Program-made: the position numbers and the translations under genes
In this document: one piece after another, positions 1 to 6,603 of the stretch
Layout: each line of letters starts with the position of its first letter
Position numbering within the stretch: the first letter of the stretch is position 1
Assembly: GCA_964606415.1 (NCBI GenBank)
Contig: CAZSGN010000120.1
Coordinates: 1 to 8,236 of the forward strand
Direction: 5' to 3'
Source of the DNA: CAZSGN01 sp964606415
Lineage (GTDB): Bacteria > Bacteroidota > Bacteroidia > Bacteroidales > JBBRXJ01
Length of the DNA: 8,236 bases
Notes under the pieces: generated by a model
The model's database searches: none
What the model was told of the DNA's origin: nothing
What the model saw: only the letters and a program-made list of their open reading frames with translations

Positions 1-50
1 TCAAAATCAATATTATTTTTCGGTCTTTTTTCCACTACTAAAAAAATCAT
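1..50 (-). CDS. Possible start of next downstream gene (partial)
   Basis: An ATG at 50-48 opens a frame that runs out of the window after 16 codons (MIFLVVEKRPKNNIDF). It begins 33 bp after the stop of the aldolase/dehydrogenase gene and on the same strand, so it could be the next gene of that transcription unit. No family can be recognised from so few residues, and there is no Shine-Dalgarno sequence to support the start. It does not resemble the N-terminus of a rhamnulokinase, the neighbour one might expect. It may be a chance open frame. Confidence 0.2.
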   Translation of the reverse strand, partial: MIFLVVEKRPKNNIDF

Positions 51-83
51 GCTATTAGAAAGAACACCCAACAATTAAACAAG

Positions 84-2051
84 CTATTTTAACATAATCT
101 GCCCACCGGTAACAGGAATAGCCTGTCCGGTTTCATAAATTTGTCCCATCGCATAATAAATAGCTTTGGCTACATCATCTACACGGCAACCACGTCCGGC
201 AGGTACCTGAGATTCATAAAACGTTTTAACATCATCAATTGTTTTAGCCCCCGGCACTTTTCCTGCTTTAAGATACTGAACGAAAAGGCCATTTTCAGGA
301 TCCGACCACAACGGTCCTTCAAAAAAATTACCTGGGCAAATCGAATTCACTTTGATATTATAAGGCATCAACTCCATTGCAAAAGACTGGGTCAGACCAA
401 TACCACCAAATTTCCCACCTGCATAGGCAAAATTCTTATTGCTTCCTTTCAATCCACTTTTAGAATTCACCTGAATAATATCCATATAATGATCATCCTT
501 ATACTGATACTGAATCTTCATCACTTCCGATGCATATTTAGCACAAATAAAATAACCCTTATAATTAACATCTGTTAAAAAAGCAAAAGTTTGCTCATCT
601 ATTTCGTCCAAACCACCCGCTTTAAGCACGCCGGCATTACTAATAAACACATCCAGGCCACCAAAGCACCGGATTGTTTCTGAAATCAAAGAAGAAACAG
701 AATCCCCATCTGCAACATTTGTTTCCACAAAAAGGGTTTGATTCTTCTTTCCATGGGCGTTTAGTTCATTTTGCAGTGCAATACCTTTCTCCACATTCAA
801 ATCAGCAATAACAACATTCATCCCATCATCAAAAAAACGCTCAACGATACCCCCGCCAAATCCCTGGGCACCCCCGGTAACAATTGCCACCTTTCCACTA
901 ACACCACTATTATCATCCAATAAAAAAGAATTAACCGGATCAAAATAACGGTTGCGTGTAGCGAGAATGAAATCAATGGCAAAATCATCAATAGGTTTAA
1001 CACCGCCAGCCCTGGCAGCGAGTTCACTTATAACCATGGATTCTTCAAAAACATCTAACGCCAACGATGCTTCACGAGCGGAATTTCCAACGGCTACAAT
1101 ACCATAATCCTGTATACCAATAATAACATTCTCCCCGGCATACTTTTTTTGATAATCGCCCGCTTTTTTCTTAATCTCCCCGATCATCACTTCCTGATCC
1201 TTCTTTTCAATAAAAAAAGGCATAGGAGAAGCACAAAGAACCTGTTGTATGGTAAGCGGATTAACAACATCAGCAAAAGCTTCTTTGTCCTTACAATATT
1301 TTTCGATAAGTGAATTATAGCGGCTTTTTACAATTTTAACATGATCATCCGAGAAGATCATTCGCAAAGCAGGCATGAACGTTTTCAGGTCCCCCGGAAA
1401 TAATTTATCTTCTTTTTGATCAAAATCCCCTGCCCAACTGGTAACTATAGCCATTACCCGCTCCAGAATCTGTTTAACCTTCCCAGCATCATCCCCACTT
1501 ACAATGACACCCTGATTCTGGACAAAAATAATCTCGGGCTGACGTTGATAAGCTTTTTCATACTCTTTCACCTCTTTATGAATTATTTTAGCAAGAGAAT
1601 AACCAGGGTTCACAAAGGGAATAAAAAGTGCCTCTTCACCAAACATCTCAGTTATTAACTGTTTTGCATTAAGACCTGATAATAAACCATTAACAACCGC
1701 TGGGTGCACATGTGCAATACAATCATACCTGATAACTTCATGTATAATAGTTTCAGTAGAAGGTTGCAACATCAGCTCTGGATGGGATCTGGCTTTTAAA
1801 AGATCAATCTGCACAGCTCGCTCCCTGTCAATTGGATCCTGAGAATAATCAACAAATACCATCCTTTTTAGCTTTTCTCTTTCAAGAATGACAAACTGGT
1901 TCTCGTTAAGAGCTTCAAGCGCAATAGATTTCGCATTAATCCACATAAACCGGTCATTCTTATAAGATAATGTTCCGTTAGAGGCAAGTAGTATATCCTT
2001 CCGTGACCCTAAAAAATGAGCTAGCTCAACTAAATCTTTCATTTCTCTCAT
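84..2051 (-). CDS. Bifunctional class II aldolase / short-chain dehydrogenase
   Basis: This 655-residue cytoplasmic fusion has the layout of the bifunctional rhamnulose-1-phosphate aldolase/alcohol dehydrogenase family (RhaEW/YuxG-like, COG3347). Residues about 1-210 are a class II (zinc) aldolase domain, with E100 and the H114-V-H116 pair in the usual metal-site positions. Residues about 210-380 are a linker region typical of the family. Residues 385-655 are a classical SDR: TGxxxGxG cofactor loop at 392-399, D417 ending beta-2 (suggesting NAD rather than NADP), NAG at 472-474, and catalytic S530, Y543 and K547. Expected role: splitting a ketose 1-phosphate into dihydroxyacetone phosphate and an aldehyde, then redox of the aldehyde. 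Oddly, the third aldolase metal histidine, normally in an HHG/NHG motif, is Q180 (QNQG, 178-181). The first ATG (2051) is chosen; another lies three codons in. It follows the PHP gene by 46 bp, probably in one transcript. Substrate unknown. Confidence 0.88.
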   Translation of the reverse strand: MREMKDLVELAHFLGSRKDILLASNGTLSYKNDRFMWINAKSIALEALNENQFVILEREKLKRMVFVDYSQDPIDRERAVQIDLLKARSHPELMLQPSTETIIHEVIRYDCIAHVHPAVVNGLLSGLNAKQLITEMFGEEALFIPFVNPGYSLAKIIHKEVKEYEKAYQRQPEIIFVQNQGVIVSGDDAGKVKQILERVMAIVTSWAGDFDQKEDKLFPGDLKTFMPALRMIFSDDHVKIVKSRYNSLIEKYCKDKEAFADVVNPLTIQQVLCASPMPFFIEKKDQEVMIGEIKKKAGDYQKKYAGENVIIGIQDYGIVAVGNSAREASLALDVFEESMVISELAARAGGVKPIDDFAIDFILATRNRYFDPVNSFLLDDNSGVSGKVAIVTGGAQGFGGGIVERFFDDGMNVVIADLNVEKGIALQNELNAHGKKNQTLFVETNVADGDSVSSLISETIRCFGGLDVFISNAGVLKAGGLDEIDEQTFAFLTDVNYKGYFICAKYASEVMKIQYQYKDDHYMDIIQVNSKSGLKGSNKNFAYAGGKFGGIGLTQSFAMELMPYNIKVNSICPGNFFEGPLWSDPENGLFVQYLKAGKVPGAKTIDDVKTFYESQVPAGRGCRVDDVAKAIYYAMGQIYETGQAIPVTGGQIMLK

Positions 2052-2097
2052 TGATCTATTCTTTTAATAAACAATTAAATATCAAAACAAAAAACGT

Positions 2098-3315
2098 TTA
2101 CAAAACCAATCTTTTAATCACCTTATTTCCAATCTGAATAAAATAATCAAGATGCTCCTGATCAGCATTGCCCTTTTCATCTACATATCCCTGCAAGCCC
2201 TTTGCTCTTAAATATTGATGAGCTGCAATAATACAAACACCCTCATAACCTGCTTTTTCCATTTCTGCATCCAATTCCTGTCCCTCTCTGCAACTTACTT
2301 TTAAAGGAATAAGTTTTGAATTATTATGCTCCGTACCAAAAGAAACAAAAAAACCATTTTTCCTAAAAACATTAACAAATGCCTTCAAAGCATCAAGGCT
2401 ATTTCGTCCGGGTATCAATTCAACAGCATAAACACCTTGTTCTTTTAATTGCTCCATCATCTTTTTCCAGTCACCCTCAAAATCCGTGTATTCTCCGTTT
2501 TTATCATCCAATAAAACAGGATAACAAGGGATGCCACCCGCTTGCAGGATTACTTCCTTTATTTCGGAAACAGATAAGAAAGCCCTCTCATCTTCTGGGA
2601 CATATGCCACTTTTCCTGCTTTAAGTAATTGCCCCCTGATCTCTTCTTCCACTGCAATTTCGTCGGCCGGATCAGCAGATGGCTCGTTGCCGCCATAAAG
2701 TTTTTGCAAGAAAGCCATTTGCTGCTTACGGTCCTGAAAATATTTAAAAACCTTAATCCGCAACACCTTGGCAATATGCCGCTCCCTCACCAAATCTTTA
2801 GCATATTTCTCAAGCAATTCATTCATTGATAAGCGGAAAGGTGCCGTAATAGCTTCAAGCTGTTCATTCACTTTCTCAATCATTTCACTAATCTGGTTCA
2901 TGCTCTCGTTTTTAACCTCATCTATCTGGCGGCTAAATGCTTCCGGCAAGGAAACAGGGAAATCAAGTCCTTTTCCACTAAAATATGTTCTACCAGGATT
3001 AGCCGGATCATTAACCCGCACACCCTTTTTCTGAAAAGAAGCATTAAGCCCGATAAACTCAATATTAAACAAGGGAACCACCTTTTTCACACAGCACGCC
3101 TCATTGAATTCCCGATAACCTTGCATAGAATAAAAATCGTTAATTCCCAAAACCTTAACACCTTCCTGCTCAGCCAAATCAACCGCCTGAGGAATATCCT
3201 CAAAAGCACTAAAAGAATACGGGGAATGGATGTGCCCATTTGCATTTAGAGGTTTATTATCAAACTCCTGCTTAATAAGATCATTAGGTTCTGGTAAAGC
3301 CTTAAATAAATTCAT
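2098..3315 (-). CDS. PHP-superfamily protein (COG0613-like), divergent metal site
   Basis: With the ATG at 3315-3313 the protein has 405 residues. It follows the plan of PHP phosphoesterases: an N-terminal HxH (H28, H30) before SPYS; a second motif at 59-61 (NDF instead of TDH); E86 in the usual glutamate position; a helical insert (about 125-205) containing RERHIAK at 177-183, like the RxHIA element of COG0613 proteins; AGG at 259-261 followed by CYP instead of AHP; and TEH at 328-330 where SDxH is expected. PHP proteins usually hydrolyse phosphoesters with two or three metal ions; here only part of the ligand set survives, so activity is uncertain. No signal peptide is seen, so it is probably cytoplasmic. 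A longer frame continues upstream through the repeat and gap to an ATG at 3489, but those residues are low-complexity repeat translation and that ATG sits at the predicted transcription start, so the shorter start is preferred. It precedes the aldolase/dehydrogenase gene by 46 bp. Confidence 0.8.
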   Translation of the reverse strand: MNLFKALPEPNDLIKQEFDNKPLNANGHIHSPYSFSAFEDIPQAVDLAEQEGVKVLGINDFYSMQGYREFNEACCVKKVVPLFNIEFIGLNASFQKKGVRVNDPANPGRTYFSGKGLDFPVSLPEAFSRQIDEVKNESMNQISEMIEKVNEQLEAITAPFRLSMNELLEKYAKDLVRERHIAKVLRIKVFKYFQDRKQQMAFLQKLYGGNEPSADPADEIAVEEEIRGQLLKAGKVAYVPEDERAFLSVSEIKEVILQAGGIPCYPVLLDDKNGEYTDFEGDWKKMMEQLKEQGVYAVELIPGRNSLDALKAFVNVFRKNGFFVSFGTEHNNSKLIPLKVSCREGQELDAEMEKAGYEGVCIIAAHQYLRAKGLQGYVDEKGNADQEHLDYFIQIGNKVIKRLVL

Positions 3316-3325
3316 CTGTTTGTTT

Positions 3326-3446
3326 TTTGTTCNNNNNNNNNNNNNNNNNNNNNNNNNNNNNNNNNNNNNNNNNNNNNNNNNNNNNNNNNNNNNNNNNNNN
3401 NNNNNNNNNNNNNNNNNNNNNNNNNNNNNNNNTTCTTTGTTCTTTG
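3326..3446. repeat. Heptanucleotide tandem repeat (TTTGTTC)n interrupted by gap
   Basis: The left side of the N run ends in TTTGTTC (3326-3332). The right side opens with TTCTTTG twice in tandem (3433-3446), which is the same heptamer in another phase, and then grades into TTTG-rich sequence to 3460. On the coding strand the unit is GAACAAA. The simplest reading is one microsatellite spanning the gap, of unknown copy number, in the 5' leader of the PHP gene. Confidence 0.6.
3333..3432. other. Assembly gap (100 N)
   Basis: Exactly 100 unknown bases, the conventional placeholder for a scaffold gap of unknown length, so distances across it are not real. Both edges lie in the same short tandem repeat, which probably broke the assembly. 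The gap is upstream of the preferred PHP start codon, so that coding sequence is complete. Confidence 0.97.
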
Positions 3447-3486
3447 TTTGTTTGTTGTTTAATATGTGGGGATTGTTTGACAGAGA

Positions 3487-3517
3487 CAAATTAAATTATG
3501 CATCTACACCCTGGCAA
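3487..3517 (-). promoter_or_regulatory. Candidate promoter for PHP-aldolase unit
   Basis: On the minus strand a TTG (3517-3515) is followed by a 20-nt spacer and TTAATTTG (3494-3487). This matches the Bacteroidota pattern TTG-N19-21-TAnnTTTG with one mismatch in the -7 element. Transcription would begin near 3480, placing the heptamer repeat inside the 5' leader. No clear terminator separates it from the aldo/keto reductase gene upstream, so read-through is also possible. Confidence 0.35.
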
Positions 3518-3604
3518 GCTCAGTAAAACGGGGTCAAAAATTACTCATTATGGATATTTATCTTTTATACATAAAAAATCGCAGTAAATAATGCTCACTT
3601 TTAA

Positions 3605-4600
3605 TTAAACGCCTTCTAAAGAAAATGAAGATCTTAATTCAGTAATCCTGTCAAGATCAGACTGATTAACTTTTGCATCTGCAGCTTTTACATTTTCACT
3701 TACCTGATGACGATCTCTGGCACCCACCAGTACCGAAGTAATTCCCTCCTGATTCATTGTCCAATTAATGATCAACTGCGTAATGGTTAATTTATAAGCA
3801 TCAGCAATAGGCTTAATCTGGTCAAGAAAAAGGTTTACCTTACGAATATTATCATCAGAATAATAAGGAGAATTTTTACGTCCATCGCCTTCACTAAAAA
3901 CGTGTCCAGGCTTGAATTTACCAGTTAACAGCCCTCTTTGCAAAGGGCTGTAGGCAAGAATACCAATATTCTTCTCAACAGCCAAAGGCAGCACATCCTT
4001 TTCGATATCGCGACGAAGGATACTATATGGCATCTGATTGGAAGCAATATTAATACATCCGGCAGCCTTTTCCATTAACTCTGCATCATAATTACTAACA
4101 CCCGCTTCCTGTATTTTTCCTTGTTTTTTTAGTATCTCCAGGGCTTCCATGGTTTCTTCAACAGGTGTTGTTACATCCGGCCAATGAATCTGATAAAGAT
4201 CTATCGTATCTACCCCTAATCTGGCCAGACTCCTTTCACATTCCTCAATAACACTCTGTTTTCCGGCAAATTTATATACAGCCATGTTATTACCTTTATT
4301 GTCTATCGAATCAAAATAATGAGTTCCTTTCTTCAGATCCCATCGAAGCCCAAATTTAGAAAAGACCCGGACCTTATCCCTATTGCCACGTATTCCAATA
4401 CCAACTAATTCTTCACTTTGTCCAAAACCATAGATAGGAGCAGTATCTATTGTTGTGATACCATAATCAATAGCAGCATGCACAGCTTCAACAGCCTCTC
4501 GGGTGTCTGCTCCTCCCCACATCCAGCCACCTATTGCCCAGGCACCAAAAGTAATAGGAGTCACTTCCAAATCAGTATTTCCTAAAAAACGTTTTTCCAT
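3605..4600 (-). CDS. Aldo/keto reductase
   Basis: This 331-residue cytoplasmic protein is a TIM-barrel NAD(P)H-dependent oxidoreductase of the aldo/keto reductase superfamily, of normal length. The catalytic tetrad is visible: D52 and Y57 in DTAPIYGFG (52-60), K82 in SKFG, and H139 in the QIHWPD segment. GVSN (167-170), SPLQRG (218-223) and the C-terminal GARDRHQVSEN (293-303) are further family motifs, the last being the part that usually contacts the nicotinamide cofactor's adenosine phosphate. It probably reduces an aldehyde or ketone, or oxidises a sugar or polyol; the substrate cannot be told from the sequence. It is the last gene of the four-gene run, starting 14 bp after the CoA-binding gene. 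The ATG at 4600 gives the expected N-terminus (KRFLGNTDLEV). Confidence 0.93.
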   Translation of the reverse strand: MEKRFLGNTDLEVTPITFGAWAIGGWMWGGADTREAVEAVHAAIDYGITTIDTAPIYGFGQSEELVGIGIRGNRDKVRVFSKFGLRWDLKKGTHYFDSIDNKGNNMAVYKFAGKQSVIEECERSLARLGVDTIDLYQIHWPDVTTPVEETMEALEILKKQGKIQEAGVSNYDAELMEKAAGCINIASNQMPYSILRRDIEKDVLPLAVEKNIGILAYSPLQRGLLTGKFKPGHVFSEGDGRKNSPYYSDDNIRKVNLFLDQIKPIADAYKLTITQLIINWTMNQEGITSVLVGARDRHQVSENVKAADAKVNQSDLDRITELRSSFSLEGV

Positions 4601-4614
4601 AATATAAACATATT

Positions 4615-5067
4615 TTATGACGGATATTTCCCAAACAATTTCACTAACATACGATGAAATTTATGAACACCATTCACTGGCTCAAGAAACATAAACAAAC
4701 ATTGATTAACAATAACATCAACCCCTTTCCAATTAGCAAGATTAATAGCTTCTTCGCTTTCTGCTGACTGCTGGATCCATATTGATTCAACACCACAATC
4801 GATCGCATCCTGCAAGGCATTCCGCGTGACTTTTTTAGGTGTAATAATGAGTACACCATCTACTTTAACAGGAACCTCTTTTAATGATTCAAAAACCATT
4901 TGATCACCCACATATCCTCCTTTAGGATTAACAGGATAAACATTATAATTCCGTTTAAGCAGTTCATCATAAATCTGATGACCAAACTTTTGAGGATTAT
5001 GAGAAAAACCAATTACCGCTATTGTTTTAGAAGCAAGGAAACGCTCAATTAATGCTTTATTTGTCAT
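4615..5067 (-). CDS. CoA-binding domain protein (YccU-like)
   Basis: A single-domain protein of 150 residues, the usual size for stand-alone CoA_binding_2 (YccU-like) proteins, which have a Rossmann fold like the CoA-binding part of succinyl-CoA synthetase. Visible family features are VIGFSHNPQKFG (18-29) forming the nucleotide loop, YPVNPKG (44-50), IITPKK (74-79), the W97-I-Q-Q segment, C123 in NQCLFMF, and a C-terminal EPVNG.HKFHR-like end (129-139). Members bind CoA but most have no assigned reaction; roles in acyl or redox handling are only guesses. The stop of the preceding HAD gene lies 4 bp upstream, so co-translation in one operon is likely. No signal or membrane segment is present. 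Confidence 0.9.
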   Translation of the reverse strand: MTNKALIERFLASKTIAVIGFSHNPQKFGHQIYDELLKRNYNVYPVNPKGGYVGDQMVFESLKEVPVKVDGVLIITPKKVTRNALQDAIDCGVESIWIQQSAESEEAINLANWKGVDVIVNQCLFMFLEPVNGVHKFHRMLVKLFGKYPS

Positions 5068-5071
5068 TGAT

Positions 5072-5716
5072 TTACCAGTTTAAAACTTCTTCCGGCGCAT
5101 GAGCAAGATCTTTAGCAATCCAGTCAGCCTGCGCCAATTCATTTTCGGAAAAACTCCCTAATAAAGCAAGACATTTTGCCCCTGCTTCTTTAGCAGCCTG
5201 AACACCACTAATCGCATCTTCAACAACAAGACAGTTCTTGGGCGATAGACCAATCTTACGGGCTGCTTCAATAAAAACATCAGGAGCAGGTTTTTTATGC
5301 TCAACCTCTAAACCATTCACTGTTGCATCAAAGTCGCTTTCTGACAAACCAATGCTATCAAGATTGACATTCATTTTTACTTTATCTGCACTTGTAGCAA
5401 CAGCAATTCTTAAGTTTTTATCACGACACTTTTGTATAAAAGAAAACACACCAGGCAATGGACTCAATTGCGATTTAACCAATTCCTCATAAATCTCATA
5501 AGTCCGTGCTTTAGCCTCAACCAGATCAAGAGAGAAATCATACAGCTCAGCCACACCACCAATATATTTGTTTTCACCTTTCCCCACAAAATCATTAAAA
5601 TCTGAAGGGTGCACATCAAGTCCTTTTTCCTTAAACATATTTATCGCTGCCTGGTTAATAAATCGTTCGGAATCAACCAAAACGCCATCCATATCAAATA
5701 AAACACCCTGAATCAT
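5072..5716 (-). CDS. HAD-IA hydrolase, beta-phosphoglucomutase-like
   Basis: A 214-residue HAD-superfamily protein of subfamily IA. Motif I is FDMDGVLVDSE (7-17) with nucleophile D8 and acid/base D10; motif II is T108-S109; motif III lysine is K142 in KKPAPD; motif IV is VVEDAISGV (164-172) with E166 and D167. The alpha-helical cap lies at about 15-85. Members close to this pattern are phosphatases of small sugar phosphates (2-deoxyglucose-6-phosphate, fructose-1-phosphate or phosphoglycolate type) or beta-phosphoglucomutases. The usual mutase cap signature (an Arg in a VGRP-like motif) is not evident; the equivalent region reads FVGKGENK (43-50), which leans towards phosphatase. Its ATG overlaps the stop of the NagD-like gene in an ATGA (5713-5716), indicating translational coupling. 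Substrate not determined. Confidence 0.92.
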   Translation of the reverse strand: MIQGVLFDMDGVLVDSERFINQAAINMFKEKGLDVHPSDFNDFVGKGENKYIGGVAELYDFSLDLVEAKARTYEIYEELVKSQLSPLPGVFSFIQKCRDKNLRIAVATSADKVKMNVNLDSIGLSESDFDATVNGLEVEHKKPAPDVFIEAARKIGLSPKNCLVVEDAISGVQAAKEAGAKCLALLGSFSENELAQADWIAKDLAHAPEEVLNW

Positions 5717-6516
5717 TTCGTATTCATATTTTCAACTAAATCCATCACTCCTTTCAATACATAATGTGGCCTGTAAGGAAAATCAGCAATTTCCTCTTTT
5801 TTAGTAATGCCACTTAAAACAAGACAAGTATCTATTTCAGATTCAATTCCAGCAATAATATCTGTATCCATTCGATCACCAATAATAATTGATTCCTCTC
5901 TTCGTGACTTCAGTTTTTTCAAGGCATTCCTCATCATCAAAGGATTCGGCTTACCAACAAAATAAGCTTGTTTACCCGTAGCTATTTCAATAGGAGCAAT
6001 TAATGACCGGGTAGCTGGTAATATTCCTTCTTCACTGGGCCCGGTCAGATCGGGATTACAGCCAATTAAACGAGCTCCACCTATAACCAGGTTAATAGCT
6101 TTGGTGATTTTTTCATAACTATAACTGGTTGTTTCACCAACAACAACATAATCAGGATTCATATTATTCATTGTAAACCCAGCATCATATAATGCATTTA
6201 TCAAACCTGCTTCGCCTATGATAAAAGCACTACCACTCTTTTTTTGGTTAGAAAGAAAATTAGCTGTTGCCAATGCACTGGTAAAAAAGTTTTCTTCATC
6301 TACTTCCACTCCCAGCCTTTTCATTTTTTCTTTAAGCTCCTTTGGCGTACGTTCACTGGAATTTGTCAGGAAAAGGAACTTCTTATTCTCTTTTTTAACC
6401 CAATCAAGAAAATCTTTGACACCAGGAAGTAATTTATTTCCATGATAGATGACCCCATCCATGTCACAAATAAAAGCATTTTTGCTTTTGATCTCTTCAA
6501 CAAAACGTTTATTCAC
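5713..6516 (-). CDS. HAD-IIA phosphatase, NagD family
   Basis: This 267-residue protein is a HAD subfamily IIA phosphatase, like E. coli NagD and related nucleotide or phosphoglycolate phosphatases. Motif I is CDMDGVIYHG (17-26) with D18 and D20; motif II is LTNSS (50-54); K189 in VGKPNP is motif III; GDRMDTDI (213-220) is motif IV with D214, D217 and D219. The cap domain sits between motifs II and III. Members dephosphorylate nucleoside monophosphates, sugar phosphates or metabolic side-products. The start is a GTG (6516-6514): no in-frame ATG or TTG occurs upstream, and the next Met (M19) lies inside motif I. It is the first gene of the four-gene run, just after the terminator of the XylF-like gene, and overlaps the next HAD gene by 4 bp. 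Two HAD phosphatases of different subclasses in tandem suggest a shared metabolite-clearing or sugar-phosphate task, which is inference. Confidence 0.93.
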   Translation of the reverse strand: MNKRFVEEIKSKNAFICDMDGVIYHGNKLLPGVKDFLDWVKKENKKFLFLTNSSERTPKELKEKMKRLGVEVDEENFFTSALATANFLSNQKKSGSAFIIGEAGLINALYDAGFTMNNMNPDYVVVGETTSYSYEKITKAINLVIGGARLIGCNPDLTGPSEEGILPATRSLIAPIEIATGKQAYFVGKPNPLMMRNALKKLKSRREESIIIGDRMDTDIIAGIESEIDTCLVLSGITKKEEIADFPYRPHYVLKGVMDLVENMNTK

Positions 6517-6550
6517 AAGAAATGATATTATTATGAAAATATTAAAATAA

Positions 6551-6558
6551 CAAAAATA
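6551..6558 (-). promoter_or_regulatory. Candidate -7 element for the HAD-led operon
   Basis: TATTTTTG on the minus strand matches the Bacteroidota -7 consensus TAnnTTTG and lies about 35 bp before the GTG start of the NagD-like gene. The nearest upstream TTG (6575-6573) is only 14 bp away, short of the usual 19-21, and lies in the preceding terminator stem. The T-run of the terminator produces this kind of match easily, so the call is weak. Confidence 0.25.
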
Positions 6559-6589
6559 AAAAAACGGATTAGCAAGCTAATCCGTTTTT
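6558..6589 (-). terminator. Rho-independent terminator after the XylF-like gene
   Basis: A 14-bp perfect inverted repeat (6560-6573 with 6576-6589, core CGGATTAGC/GCTAATCCG) has a tight loop and is followed on the minus strand by seven T residues. It starts 14 bp after the stop of the XylF-like gene, separating that gene from the HAD-led operon. The symmetric A and T runs would let it work in either direction, but no plus-strand gene reaches it. Confidence 0.9.
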
Positions 6590-6603
6590 ACATAAAAATA
6601 TTA

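Noticed and set aside
3326..3446. CRISPR array across the gap
   Set aside because: The units are 7-bp tandem copies without spacers; no 25-40 bp repeats and no cas genes are present.
3316..3489. N-terminal extension of the PHP protein to an ATG at 3489
   Set aside because: It translates low-complexity repeat and 34 unknown codons; its frame depends on the arbitrary 100-N length and it begins at the predicted transcription start.
3520..3545. Weak inverted repeat (AGTAA/TTACT) as a terminator after the aldo/keto reductase gene
   Set aside because: Only five paired bases, a long loop and no T-run following on the minus strand.
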